Source: Pseudomonas sp. GD04091 (GTDB lineage: Bacteria > Pseudomonadota > Gammaproteobacteria > Pseudomonadales > Pseudomonadaceae). From it: DNA of 64,000 nt. The stretch covers positions 1 through 64,000 of the forward strand of contig NZ_JAOEBG010000014.1 of the NCBI RefSeq assembly GCF_029836165.1, read 5' to 3'. Below the pieces are notes generated by a model, which was not told the origin of the DNA, ran no database searches, and saw only the letters and a program-made list of their open reading frames with translations. How positions within the stretch are numbered: position 1 is the stretch's first letter; the number at the start of each line of letters is the position of its first letter. Shown here piece after piece: positions 8,784 through 16,911 of this stretch. A program made the translations under genes and the position numbers.

Positions 8784-9377
8784 TTACTTAGCGGTTTCCA
8801 GGCTGGCGGCACGGGCGTATGGCAGCGCGGTCTCGTTGCCCTTGAGCGCGGACTCCTGGGCATGCTGACGCAGGTAACCTGGCAGGCGCTGATCCCAGCC
8901 GGCCTGATTCTGCAGCACACCGTTGGCCATCGGGCCGGTCGGTTGTTCGCTGCTTTCACTGTAGCCTGCCAGAACGGCCGGACCCTGTGCCTGCGGCATG
9001 CTCAGTCCCTGCTGTGCAGGTTGCTGGGCGGCCAGCTCGGCGCCGGTGATCTCGTCCTGGTTGTAGAAACGCACACCGGCCAGCACGGCAACAGTAACCG
9101 AGGCAGCCACGGCCAGGCGGCCAATGCTGCGCCACGGCCCTTGCTTGACCTTGGTCGGCACGGCTTCGTCGGCCAGCGCCGCGCAGACCGCCGAGGCGAT
9201 ATCCAACTTGGGCAGCAGCAACTCCTTGTGCATGGCTGCGCGAGCGACCTGGTAGCGCGACCAGGTGGCACGGGTTTCGGCATCGTCGACGGCGTTAAGC
9301 ACGCGACGCAATTCCAGTTCGTCCGCTTCGTTATCCATCACCGCGGACAGCGATTCCTGCAAAGCTTCACGACTCAT
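8784..9377 (-). CDS. mucA: Anti-sigma factor MucA
   Basis: MucA is the inner-membrane anti-sigma factor that sequesters AlgU (RpoE). The 197-residue protein has the RseA-like cytoplasmic domain at 1-80 (MSREALQESLSAVMDNEADE). One membrane span follows at about 85-103 (SIGRLAVAASVTVAVLAGV), then a periplasmic tail rich in Gln/Ser and ending AASLETAK. Regulated proteolysis of this tail releases AlgU. It lies 31 nt after algU. The frame is intact and does not resemble the truncated mucA alleles of mucoid isolates. Confidence 0.96.
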   Translation of the reverse strand: MSREALQESLSAVMDNEADELELRRVLNAVDDAETRATWSRYQVARAAMHKELLLPKLDIASAVCAALADEAVPTKVKQGPWRSIGRLAVAASVTVAVLAGVRFYNQDEITGAELAAQQPAQQGLSMPQAQGPAVLAGYSESSEQPTGPMANGVLQNQAGWDQRLPGYLRQHAQESALKGNETALPYARAASLETAK

Positions 9378-9408
9378 GGCGGTTCCTCTCTTGGCTGTCG
9401 CCGCTGTC

Positions 9409-9990
9409 TCAGGTTTCCTGCAACAGAGGCTGCAGGGCTTTGTCTATGGCCTCCCGAGCGCGGAAGATTCGAGAGCGCACGGTACCCACCGGACATTGCA
9501 TGACACTGGCAATGTCTTCGTAACTCAGACCGTCGAACTCGCGCAGTGTCAGTGCCGTGCGCAAATCTTCGGGCAGTTGCTGGATGGTGCGATGGACAGT
9601 GCCTTCGATTTCATCCCGCAACAACGAGCGCTCTGGGGACTCGAGATCCTTGAGACCATGATCGCCGTCATAAAACTCCGCATCCTCGGAGCTCACATCG
9701 CTGTCTGGTGGCCGTCTTCCACGGGACACCAGGTAGTTCTTCGCCGTGTTGATGGCGATGCGGTACAGCCAGGTATAGAAAGCACTGTCACCGCGAAAAT
9801 TCCCGAGCGCCCGGTAAGCCTTGATGAAGGCTTCCTGCGCCACGTCCTGCGCCTCATGGGTGTCGTGTACGAAACGCACGATCAACCCGAGAATCTTGTG
9901 CTGATACTTCAGCACCAACAGATCGAACGCTCGCCTGTCGCCGCGCTGCACGCGCTCGACAAGCTGCTGATCCTCTTCCTGGGTTAGCAT
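9409..9990 (-). CDS. algU: RNA polymerase sigma factor AlgU (RpoE/sigma-22)
   Basis: AlgU is the extracytoplasmic-stress sigma factor that drives alginate, envelope-repair and its own transcription. The 193-residue product starts MLTQEEDQQLVERVQRGDRR. It contains region 2 (DVAQEAFIKAYRALGNFRGD, FYTWLYRIAINTAKNYL) and region 4 (QLPEDLRTALTLREFDGLSY, GTVRSRIFRAREAI), nearly identical to recalled P. aeruginosa AlgU. The ATG at 9990 is preferred over a GTG six nt upstream because GAGGAG sits 5 nt before the ATG. It heads the operon algU-mucA-mucB-mucD. Confidence 0.97.
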   Translation of the reverse strand: MLTQEEDQQLVERVQRGDRRAFDLLVLKYQHKILGLIVRFVHDTHEAQDVAQEAFIKAYRALGNFRGDSAFYTWLYRIAINTAKNYLVSRGRRPPDSDVSSEDAEFYDGDHGLKDLESPERSLLRDEIEGTVHRTIQQLPEDLRTALTLREFDGLSYEDIASVMQCPVGTVRSRIFRAREAIDKALQPLLQET

Positions 9991-10049
9991 GAACACTCCT
10001 CAGTGAACTCGAAGGAGCGTTGCGACAGCCATCGTTCAGGCTTGCAACC

Positions 10050-10076
10050 ATAGACTCGGGCTTTGCGCAAAAGTTC
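10050..10076 (-). promoter_or_regulatory. Proximal AlgU-type promoter of algU
   Basis: Minus strand: GAACTT (10071-10076), 16-nt spacer, TCTAT (10050-10054). This fits the AlgU/sigma-E consensus GAACTT-N16/17-TCTGA and sits about 60 nt before the algU start, consistent with autoregulation. Confidence 0.75.
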
Positions 10077-10243
10077 TCCCCTCCAAGCAAGTTTCCTGCG
10101 GCCCTTGGTCGGCTCGCACGAAAGACGCAGCGCGGACACGGCCGGCTGCGTCGATAATCTGGTTTCATTACACAGGTGCCAGCCCAAGATAGAGCTGCCG
10201 CCCTGCGTCGCCGCGGCAAAATATGGCGTACGGGCAGCCTTCA

Positions 10244-10271
10244 TGAGATTTCCGGGGCCGTCGGAAAGTTC
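10244..10271 (-). promoter_or_regulatory. Distal AlgU-type promoter of algU
   Basis: Minus strand: GGGAACTT with GAACTT at 10266-10271, 17-nt spacer, TCTCA at 10244-10248. It gives a second sigma-E-like promoter about 250 nt upstream of algU. P. aeruginosa algU also has more than one AlgU-dependent start, from recalled literature. Confidence 0.65.
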
Positions 10272-10426
10272 CCAAGAAGATCGCCGCCAACGCTCAAGCG
10301 CCATTGGAAATCAGGCACCTGGGGCTGCTATAAAGGCATCCCGGCCAGGATTCACGATAGTTTCACAATGCCATCGGCGCCTGACTATTGTGCCGTGCCC
10401 CCCTCAAAGATTACTAGTGTCCCGAC

Positions 10427-12043
10427 ATGAGCCAACAATTCCAACATGATGTCCTGGTGATCGGCAGTGGTGCCGCCGGTCTCAGCCTGGCACTGAACCT
10501 CCCCAGCCACCTGCGCATCGCCGTGCTGAGCAAGGGCGACCTGGCCAATGGCTCGACTTTCTGGGCCCAGGGCGGCGTCGCCGCGGTGCTCGACGACACC
10601 GATACCGTGCAGTCCCATGTCGAGGACACGCTGAACGCCGGTGGCGGCCTGTGCCACGAGGACGCCGTGCGCTTCACCGTCGAGCACAGCCGCGAAGCCA
10701 TCCAGTGGCTGATCGAACAAGGCGTGCCGTTCACCCGCGACGAGCATTACAGCGTCGACGACGGCGGCTTCGAATTCCACCTCACCCGCGAAGGCGGCCA
10801 CAGCCATCGGCGCATCATTCATGCCGCCGATGCCACCGGCGCGGCGATCTTCACCACCCTGCTCGAGCGCGCCCGCCAGCGGCCGAACATCGAGCTGCTC
10901 GAGCAGCGCGTGGCGGTCGATCTGATCACCGAACGACGCCTGGGCCTGGGTGGCGATCGCTGCCTGGGCGCCTACGTGCTCGACCGCAACACAGGCGAAG
11001 TCGACACCTTCGGCGCGCGCTTCACCGTGCTGGCCACCGGCGGCGCGGCCAAGGTCTACCTCTATACCAGCAACCCCGACGGCGCCTGTGGCGATGGCAT
11101 CGCCATGGCCTGGCGGGCCGGCTGCCGGGTGGCCAACCTGGAGTTCAACCAGTTCCACCCGACCTGCCTGTACCATCCGCAGGCCAAGAGTTTCCTCGTC
11201 ACCGAAGCCCTGCGCGGCGAAGGCGCGCTGTTGCGCCTGCCCAACGGCGAGCGCTTCATGCCGCGCTTCGACCCGCGCGAGGAATTGGCGCCCCGGGACA
11301 TCGTCGCCCGCGCCATCGACCACGAGATGAAGCGCCTGGGCGTGGACTGCGTGTACCTGGACATCAGCCACAAGCCCGCCGAGTTCATCAAGAGCCACTT
11401 CCCGACGGTCTACGAGCGCTGCCTGAGCTTTGGCATCGACATCACCCGCCAGCCCATCCCGGTGGTGCCGGCGGCGCACTATACCTGTGGCGGCGTGGTG
11501 GTCGACGACCGTGGCCATACCGACGTTCCGGGCCTCTACGCCATCGGCGAAACCAGCTTCACCGGCCTGCACGGCGCCAACCGCATGGCCAGCAACTCGT
11601 TGCTCGAGTGCTTCGTCTATGGCCGTGCCGCCGCCGCCGACATCCAAGCGCACCTCGAGCAAGTGAGCATGCCTCGCGCCCTGCCCTGCTGGGATGCCAG
11701 CCAGGTCACCGATTCGGACGAAGACGTGATCATCGCGCACAACTGGGACGAATTGCGGCGATTCATGTGGGACTACGTGGGTATCGTGCGTACCAGCAAG
11801 CGCCTGCAACGCGCCGAGCACCGGGTGCGCATGCTGCTGGATGAGATCGATGAGTTCTACAGCAACTACAAGGTCAGCCGCGATCTGATCGAGCTGCGCA
11901 ATCTGGCCCAGGTCGCCGAGCTGATGATCCGCTCGGCGATGCAGCGCAAGGAAAGCCGCGGCTTGCACTACACCCTCGACTATCCGGCGATGCTGCCCCA
12001 AGCCCACGACACTATCCTGCAGCCGCCCACCTTCGCCGGCTGA
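10427..12043 (+). CDS. nadB: L-aspartate oxidase NadB
   Basis: NadB is a flavoprotein that oxidises L-aspartate to iminoaspartate, the first step of de novo NAD synthesis in the cytosol. The 538-residue protein has an N-terminal FAD dinucleotide-binding motif (VIGSGAAGLSLAL at about 11-23), WAQGGVAAVLDDTD, the substrate region GFEFHLTREGGHSHRRIIHA and the C-terminal FAD loop AIGETSFTGLHGANRMASNS. The length is typical. It is divergent from algU. The partner nadA is not in the window, as is common in Pseudomonas. Confidence 0.96.
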   Translation: MSQQFQHDVLVIGSGAAGLSLALNLPSHLRIAVLSKGDLANGSTFWAQGGVAAVLDDTDTVQSHVEDTLNAGGGLCHEDAVRFTVEHSREAIQWLIEQGVPFTRDEHYSVDDGGFEFHLTREGGHSHRRIIHAADATGAAIFTTLLERARQRPNIELLEQRVAVDLITERRLGLGGDRCLGAYVLDRNTGEVDTFGARFTVLATGGAAKVYLYTSNPDGACGDGIAMAWRAGCRVANLEFNQFHPTCLYHPQAKSFLVTEALRGEGALLRLPNGERFMPRFDPREELAPRDIVARAIDHEMKRLGVDCVYLDISHKPAEFIKSHFPTVYERCLSFGIDITRQPIPVVPAAHYTCGGVVVDDRGHTDVPGLYAIGETSFTGLHGANRMASNSLLECFVYGRAAAADIQAHLEQVSMPRALPCWDASQVTDSDEDVIIAHNWDELRRFMWDYVGIVRTSKRLQRAEHRVRMLLDEIDEFYSNYKVSRDLIELRNLAQVAELMIRSAMQRKESRGLHYTLDYPAMLPQAHDTILQPPTFAG

Positions 12044-12464
12044 ACTTCAGCCGCACGCGCAAGCGCCGGTGCTGCTCATGCGCCAGTGCGTCCCCGGGGA
12101 TGCACTGGCTCTGGCTCAACCAGCGCCCCTTGGTCACGAAACGCAATACCACGATGCCCGGCAAGGCGATGCTGTCACGGCAGAGCGTTGCCGGCTGCCA
12201 TCCCCCCGCGCGGCTGTACACACACCAGCCACGGGCGTCGCGCCGCAGCCCGGTCATGGCCTGGGGAGCGCTCAGCAGGATTCGATGGGGTATGACCCAG
12301 CAGGCGTGGGCAAGGCATGCGAACAGCAGCAGGCAACGCAGCCAGATGGGCAATGCGACGGCGGCAAGGCCGATCATCGCCAGCGCCAGGCTGGCGAGGT
12401 AGGCCGTCAGCAGCAGGCACGAGCCCTGCCAACGGCACTCGAAGACATCATTTGGGCTGGACAC
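12012..12464 (-). CDS. ygfX: YgfX (CptA-like) small membrane protein
   Basis: The 150-residue protein begins MSSPNDVFECRWQGSCLLLT and has two close membrane segments (about 14-34 and 38-58). A short soluble part follows with WCVYSRAGGW and IVVLRFVTKGRW, the layout of the YgfX/DUF1434 family. In E. coli, YgfX was described as an inner-membrane toxin-like protein acting on the cytoskeleton, with YgfY/SdhE as partner; that role is disputed. Here its start overlaps the sdhE stop by 17 nt, preserving the family's conserved pairing. Its 3' end overlaps the nadB 3' end by 32 nt, tail to tail. Confidence 0.8.
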   Translation of the reverse strand: MSSPNDVFECRWQGSCLLLTAYLASLALAMIGLAAVALPIWLRCLLLFACLAHACWVIPHRILLSAPQAMTGLRRDARGWCVYSRAGGWQPATLCRDSIALPGIVVLRFVTKGRWLSQSQCIPGDALAHEQHRRLRVRLKFSRRRWAAAG

Positions 12465-12702
12465 GGTCCAGGATGATGCGGACCATGCGTTGCAGCTCGG
12501 GGTCCTCCGATTCGGTGCGCTCCATGAACCAGCCGAACATGTCCTGGTCTTCGCAGGTCAGCAGCCGGCGATACAGCTCACGGTCCGCTTCGCTCAGGCT
12601 CGGATAGACTTCCTGGGTGAATGGCACCAGCAGCACATCCAGTTCCAGCATGCCGCGGCGGCTGTGCCAGAAAAGCCGGTTGAGTTCAGTTTGTTCGACC
12701 AT
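12448..12702 (-). CDS. sdhE: Succinate dehydrogenase flavinylation factor SdhE
   Basis: SdhE promotes covalent attachment of FAD to SdhA (and FrdA). The 84-residue protein starts MVEQTELNRLFWHSRRGMLE and carries the diagnostic RGxxE motif (R16-G-M-L-E20), with a helical fold ending in MVRIILDRVQPK. The ATG at 12702 is chosen over the longer open frame because AGGAGG lies 5 nt upstream and the length matches the family. It forms an overlapping pair with ygfX and is divergent from ygfZ. Confidence 0.93.
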   Translation of the reverse strand: MVEQTELNRLFWHSRRGMLELDVLLVPFTQEVYPSLSEADRELYRRLLTCEDQDMFGWFMERTESEDPELQRMVRIILDRVQPK

Positions 12703-12835
12703 GGGGCCCTCCTCGAGTGGTCGCGCAGTATACCGTGCGGCGAACGAAGCGGCACAAGGCGTTGGTCTAGTCACCTACCTATTTTGTTACCGGCGTTCTA
12801 TGATGGCCGCCAGTCTCTAGCTACCGCGATGACCC

Positions 12836-13777
12836 ATGGCCGATACCGCTTTCTTCTGTCCCCTCTCCCATGAGGGCATCCTCGCCGTCCGCGGCTCCGA
12901 CGCCGGCAAGTTCCTGCAAGGCCAGCTGACCTGCAACATCAACTACCTCGACGAGGAGCACGCGAGCCTCGGCGCCCGCTGCATGGTCAAGGGCCGCATG
13001 CAGTCGAGCTTCCGCATCCTGCCTGAAGGCAACGGCTACCTGCTGGCCATGGCCAGCGAGCTGCTCGAGGCACAGCTGGCCGACCTGAAGAAATACGCGG
13101 TGTTCTCCAAGGCCACCCTGAGCGACGACAGCGCCGCCTGGGCGCGCTTCGGCCTGCAGCACGGCGATGCCGCACTGCAGGCGCTGGGCCTGAGTGTCCC
13201 GGCCGTGGCCGGTGCGACCGTTCGTCATGAAGGCCTGATCGCCATCGCCGTGTCGGCGAACCGCGTGGAGCTCTGGGCGCCTGCCGACCAGGCCGCCAGC
13301 GTGCGCGACGAGCTCGCCGACGTGCTGCCCGAAGGCTCGCTCAACGACTGGCTGCTCGGCCAGGTGCGTGCCGGCATCGGCCAGGTCATGGGCCCGACCC
13401 GCGAACTGTTCATCCCGCAGATGATCAACCTGCAGGCCGTCGATGGCGTGAGCTTCAAGAAGGGCTGCTACACCGGCCAGGAAATCGTCGCGCGCATGCA
13501 GTACCTGGGCAAGCTCAAGCGCCGCCAGTACCGCCTGGCACTCGACCAGGCCGAAGTGCCGGCACCGGGCGCCGAGATCTTCTCGCCCACCCACGGTTCG
13601 TCGGTCGGCGAAGTGGTGCTGGCGGCCGGCACCGGCAGCGGCGTGGAACTGCTGGCCGTGCTCAGTGCCGAAGCGGTAGCGGATGACAACCTGCACCTGG
13701 GCAGCCTGGAAGGCCCACGCCTGGCATTGCTCGACCTGCCTTACGAACTGGACCGCGACCGGGAAATCCAGCGCTGA
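12836..13777 (+). CDS. ygfZ: tRNA-modifying / Fe-S cluster protein YgfZ
   Basis: YgfZ is a folate-binding GcvT-like protein needed for the activity of certain Fe-S enzymes such as MiaB and for tRNA modification. The 313-residue product shows the family signature KGCYTGQE at 209-216, with the essential Cys211, preceded by FIPQMINLQAVDGVSFKKG. The N-terminal domain resembles aminomethyltransferase (GKFLQGQLTCNI). It is divergent from sdhE, another protein serving respiratory cofactors, and is followed after 52 nt by the HDOD gene. Confidence 0.93.
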   Translation: MADTAFFCPLSHEGILAVRGSDAGKFLQGQLTCNINYLDEEHASLGARCMVKGRMQSSFRILPEGNGYLLAMASELLEAQLADLKKYAVFSKATLSDDSAAWARFGLQHGDAALQALGLSVPAVAGATVRHEGLIAIAVSANRVELWAPADQAASVRDELADVLPEGSLNDWLLGQVRAGIGQVMGPTRELFIPQMINLQAVDGVSFKKGCYTGQEIVARMQYLGKLKRRQYRLALDQAEVPAPGAEIFSPTHGSSVGEVVLAAGTGSGVELLAVLSAEAVADDNLHLGSLEGPRLALLDLPYELDRDREIQR

Positions 13778-13829
13778 CCAACCCGCCCCGCCGCCATGGC
13801 AGGGCCGCACCACTGCCGTAGAGAAGTCC

Positions 13830-14636
13830 ATGAACAAGCTGGCCGAGATGGTCCAAGCGCAATTGCTCGCCGCCATCGACAAGGACGACCTGGTCCTGCC
13901 GACCCTCCCGGAAGTTGCCCTGAGCATCCGCGAAGCCGCCGAGGACAGCGAGATCAGTGTCGCCGCCCTGAGCAAGGTGATCGGCCGCGACGCCGCGTTG
14001 TCGGCCCGCCTGATCAAGGTGGTCAACAGCCCGTTGCTGCGCGCGGCCGTCGAGGTCACCGACCTGCACACCGCCATCACCCGCCTGGGCATCAACTACA
14101 GCTGCAACCTCGCCATCGGCCTGGTGATCGAGCAGATCTTCCATGCCCGATCACCGGCGGTTGAGCAGAAACTGCGGGATATCTGGGCCAACAGCCTGGA
14201 AGTCGCAGGTATCAGCTATGAGCTATGCCGTCGCTACACCCAGCTCAAGCCCGACCAGGCCACCCTCGGCGGCCTGGTCCACCAGATCGGTGCCCTGCCG
14301 GTGCTGATCTATGCCGAGGAACACAACGAACTGCTGTCCGACCCGGTGTGCCTGCACTACGTGATCGAACAGATCCAGCCGGTGCTGGGCGACAAGATCC
14401 TCAGTGCCTGGGAATTCCCCGAGCAACTGGTCAACCTGCCCGGCCAGGTCCAGGACCTGGATCGGCGGACCGACAGGATCGACTATATCGATGTCGTGCA
14501 GATCGCCCGCTGCATCAGCCAGCGCGGCCGCAGCCGGCCGCTGGCGGCCCTGCCGGCCTACCGGCACCTGGGATTGCCCTATGGCACCGAGCTGGATATC
14601 GGCGAATTGCTCGATGCGCGGAGCATGCTGCGCTGA
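13830..14636 (+). CDS. HDOD-domain protein
   Basis: The 268-residue protein starts MNKLAEMVQAQLLAAIDKDD. Residues from about 20 to 215 form an HDOD domain (LPTLPEVALSIREAAEDSEI, VIGRDAALSARLIKVVNSPL, AITRLGINYSCNLAIGLVIE). HDOD domains resemble HD phosphohydrolases without the metal-binding residues and usually act in signalling or regulation. No catalytic GGDEF or EAL domain is attached. The ATG at 13830 is used because the upstream extension overlaps ygfZ in a different frame. The specific role is unknown; co-transcription with ygfZ is possible. Confidence 0.88.
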   Translation: MNKLAEMVQAQLLAAIDKDDLVLPTLPEVALSIREAAEDSEISVAALSKVIGRDAALSARLIKVVNSPLLRAAVEVTDLHTAITRLGINYSCNLAIGLVIEQIFHARSPAVEQKLRDIWANSLEVAGISYELCRRYTQLKPDQATLGGLVHQIGALPVLIYAEEHNELLSDPVCLHYVIEQIQPVLGDKILSAWEFPEQLVNLPGQVQDLDRRTDRIDYIDVVQIARCISQRGRSRPLAALPAYRHLGLPYGTELDIGELLDARSMLR

Positions 14637-14666
14637 GTGGATGGGCTTGCCCCGCGATAACGCCGA

Positions 14667-16046
14667 TCAATCCGCGATAAAGCTCACCCGCACCTTCAGC
14701 CCCCCCCGCTCACCGTCGTGCAGGCTGATCTGTGCCAGGTGCGCCCGGCAGATCTCGCCAACGATCGCCAGCCCCAACCCGCTACCTTGGGCACTGCGCC
14801 GATAGAATCGCTCGAACACCCGTTCACGCTCGTCCTGTGGAATCCCCGGGCCGTCGTCCTCGACTTCAAGCACGGCCGGCGCCAGCACCCGCAGGATCAC
14901 GTCGCCCCCGGGCGGGGTGTGGGCCAGGGCGTTATCCACCAGATTGCTGAGCAACTCATTGAGCAAGGTCGGCTCGCCCTTGAGCCACACCGGCGCCTCG
15001 GCCTCCAGCGCCAGGGCCACGCCACGGGCGTGGGCCAGGGGCGCCATGGCCATGCCCAGTTCGCGGGCCAGTTGGCTCAAGTCCAGGCGCTGGGCCCCGC
15101 CTTCGGCGATGGCGCGGGCGCCGTTCTCCACCCGCGCCAGCGACAGCAGCTGGTTGGCCAGATGCGTGAGCCGGTCCGTACCCTGGGCCGCCGCTTCCAG
15201 GGTCTTGCGCCATTCATCTGGCGCTTTCGAGCGCAGACCCAGCTCGACCCGTGCCTTGAGCGCCGCCAACGGCGTGCGCAGCTCGTGGGCGGCATCGGCG
15301 ATGAATTGCGCCTGGCGCTCGAACTGCCCGCGCAAGCGTTCGGTGAAGTGGTTGAGTGCCCGCACCAGCGGCCCCAGCTCGCGCTGCACCTGGACCACCG
15401 GCAAGGCACGCAAATCATCCGGCTGGCGCTCCTCCACCGCCGTGCGCAGGCGCTCCAGCGGGCGCAGCGCGGCGCTGACGGCGAACCACACCATCACCAG
15501 CGCACCGAGCGCCAGCATGCCCAGGCGCAGCAGGGTATCGGCCATCAGCCCGCGGGCCATGCGCACCCGAGCCTCCTCGGTCTCGGCCACGCGGATCTCG
15601 GCCATGCCGTTCATGTTCGGCTCGCTGACCGCCTTGAGCAGGCTGACCACACGCACGTCCTGGCCCAGGTAGGTGGCGTTGTAGAAGCGCGCCAGGGCCG
15701 GGTAGTCGTCGGTGCGCGGCGTGCCAAGCGGCGGTGGCGGCAGGTTCTCGTAGCCGGAGATCAGCTTCTGGTGGATGTCCAGGACCTGGTAGTAGATGCG
15801 CCCGGCGCTGTCGTAGGCGAAGGTGTCCAGGGCCACGTAAGGCACGTCGGCGCTGAGCGTGCCGTCACGCTGGGACAGCCCGGCGGCGATGGTCCGCGCC
15901 GAGGCCAGCAGCGTGCGGTCGTAGGCGGTGTCGGCGGCTTCGCGGCCATTCCAGTAGGCGCTCAGGCCGCTGGCCAGCATCAGCACCACCAGCAACAGCG
16001 CCAGGTTGCCCAGCAGGCGCCCGCGCAGGCTGACATTGTCACGCAT
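14667..16046 (-). CDS. tctE: Sensor histidine kinase TctE
   Basis: TctE is the membrane sensor that, with TctD, controls tricarboxylate (citrate-type) uptake. The 459-residue protein starts MRDNVSLRGRLLGNLALLLV. It has two membrane spans (about 11-31 and 172-192) around a periplasmic domain of about 140 residues, then a dimerisation helix with phospho-acceptor His254 in ADAAHELRTPLAAL. HATPase motifs end it (NELLSNLVDNALAHTPPGGD, DDGPGIP, GSGLGLAIV). The start overlaps the tctD stop by 8 nt, so translation is coupled. The divergent tct transport genes define its role. Confidence 0.9.
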   Translation of the reverse strand: MRDNVSLRGRLLGNLALLLVVLMLASGLSAYWNGREAADTAYDRTLLASARTIAAGLSQRDGTLSADVPYVALDTFAYDSAGRIYYQVLDIHQKLISGYENLPPPPLGTPRTDDYPALARFYNATYLGQDVRVVSLLKAVSEPNMNGMAEIRVAETEEARVRMARGLMADTLLRLGMLALGALVMVWFAVSAALRPLERLRTAVEERQPDDLRALPVVQVQRELGPLVRALNHFTERLRGQFERQAQFIADAAHELRTPLAALKARVELGLRSKAPDEWRKTLEAAAQGTDRLTHLANQLLSLARVENGARAIAEGGAQRLDLSQLARELGMAMAPLAHARGVALALEAEAPVWLKGEPTLLNELLSNLVDNALAHTPPGGDVILRVLAPAVLEVEDDGPGIPQDERERVFERFYRRSAQGSGLGLAIVGEICRAHLAQISLHDGERGGLKVRVSFIAD

Positions 16047-16710
16047 CACGATGCTCGAGCAGGTAGCCCAGGCCACGGAAAGTGACGATGTACACCGGGT
16101 GACCATCGAGTTTCTTGCGCAGGCGGTGGACATAGATCTCGATGGCGTCGGGGCTGGCTTCCTCGTCCAGGCCGAACACCTGGGCGGCCAGCTGCTCCTT
16201 GCTCATCACCCGCCCCGGCCGGGCGATCAGGGCCTCGAGCACGCTCTGCTCGCGCTGGGTCAAGGTGAGCGGGTCGTCGTTCAGGGTGAAGCGCCGGGTA
16301 TCCAGGTCGTAAACCAGCGGCCCGCAGCGCTGCTGGCGCTCGCCGCCGAGCACGCTGCGACGCAGCAGGGCCTTGACCCGGGCTTCCAGCTCGGTCAGCT
16401 CGAAGGGCTTGGCCAGATAGTCGTCGGCGCCCAGGTTCAGGCCGTGGACCCGGTCCTTCACATCGCTGCGCGCGGTGAGCATCAGTACCGGCAGGGTCTT
16501 GCCACGTCCGCGCAGACGCGCCAGCACCTCGAAGCCGTCCAGGCGCGGCAGGCCGACATCCAGCACCGCCACGGCGTAGTCCTCGCTGGCCAGCGCCAGG
16601 TCGGCGGCCACGCCGTCGTGCAGCACATCCACGGTCAGGCCCTGGCTCTTGAGGGCCTGGGCCACGCTTTCGGCCAGTTGCAGATGGTCTTCGACCAGCA
16701 GCACACGCAT
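16039..16710 (-). CDS. tctD: Response regulator TctD (OmpR family)
   Basis: A 223-residue OmpR/PhoB-type regulator: the receiver domain begins MRVLLVEDHLQL with the acceptor Asp51 in AVLDVGLPRLDG and Lys in AKPFELTELEARV. A winged-helix output domain follows (LTQREQSVLEALIARPGRVM, EIYVHRLRKKLDG, TFRGLGYLLE). It is expected to activate the divergent porin-tctCBA operon. A strong inverted and direct repeat suited to an OmpR-type dimer lies in the intergenic region (16786-16817). Confidence 0.92.
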   Translation of the reverse strand: MRVLLVEDHLQLAESVAQALKSQGLTVDVLHDGVAADLALASEDYAVAVLDVGLPRLDGFEVLARLRGRGKTLPVLMLTARSDVKDRVHGLNLGADDYLAKPFELTELEARVKALLRRSVLGGERQQRCGPLVYDLDTRRFTLNDDPLTLTQREQSVLEALIARPGRVMSKEQLAAQVFGLDEEASPDAIEIYVHRLRKKLDGHPVYIVTFRGLGYLLEHRDA

Positions 16711-16785
16711 CGGATTCTCCCTGCTCGGGTGGGCTTTTTGCGCGGAGTGTACCGCCGTGGCGGGTGCTGTGAAGCCCTCGCGGCA

Positions 16786-16817
16786 AACCTTTCACGCTGA
16801 AAGGTTAGCGAAAGGTT
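16786..16817. promoter_or_regulatory. Candidate TctD operator
   Basis: AACCTTTC (16786-16793), 5-nt spacer, GAAAGGTT (16799-16806) is a perfect 8-bp inverted repeat. A further GAAAGGTT at 16810-16817 makes a direct repeat with 11-bp pitch, one helical turn, as OmpR-family regulators prefer. It lies about 100 nt before the porin start and 76 nt before tctD. Confidence 0.65.
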
Positions 16818-16911
16818 GGTTGCCTAGCATCGCACCACGGTCGCCCCGCGCGCCGCAAAAAGCACCAGCAAGGTGCAAATCGAATAAGAACAATAAATGG
16901 AGTCACCGACG

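Larger units (their letters stand above)
9991..10426. other. 436-nt divergent intergenic region algU/nadB
   Basis: Apart from the two AlgU-type promoters read toward algU, I see no convincing open frame or REP. Small frames on both strands lack ribosome sites and family resemblance. A nadB promoter must lie near 10370-10420, but no strong -35/-10 pair is evident. Confidence 0.6.

Noticed and set aside
10385..12007. 540-residue minus-strand frame opposite nadB
   Set aside because: Antisense noise with VQHGAD-type composition; NadB motifs are on the plus strand.
12012..12702. ygfX/sdhE as a novel toxin-antitoxin pair
   Set aside because: The overlap is the well-known conserved arrangement; SdhE is a flavinylation factor, so no new system is claimed.
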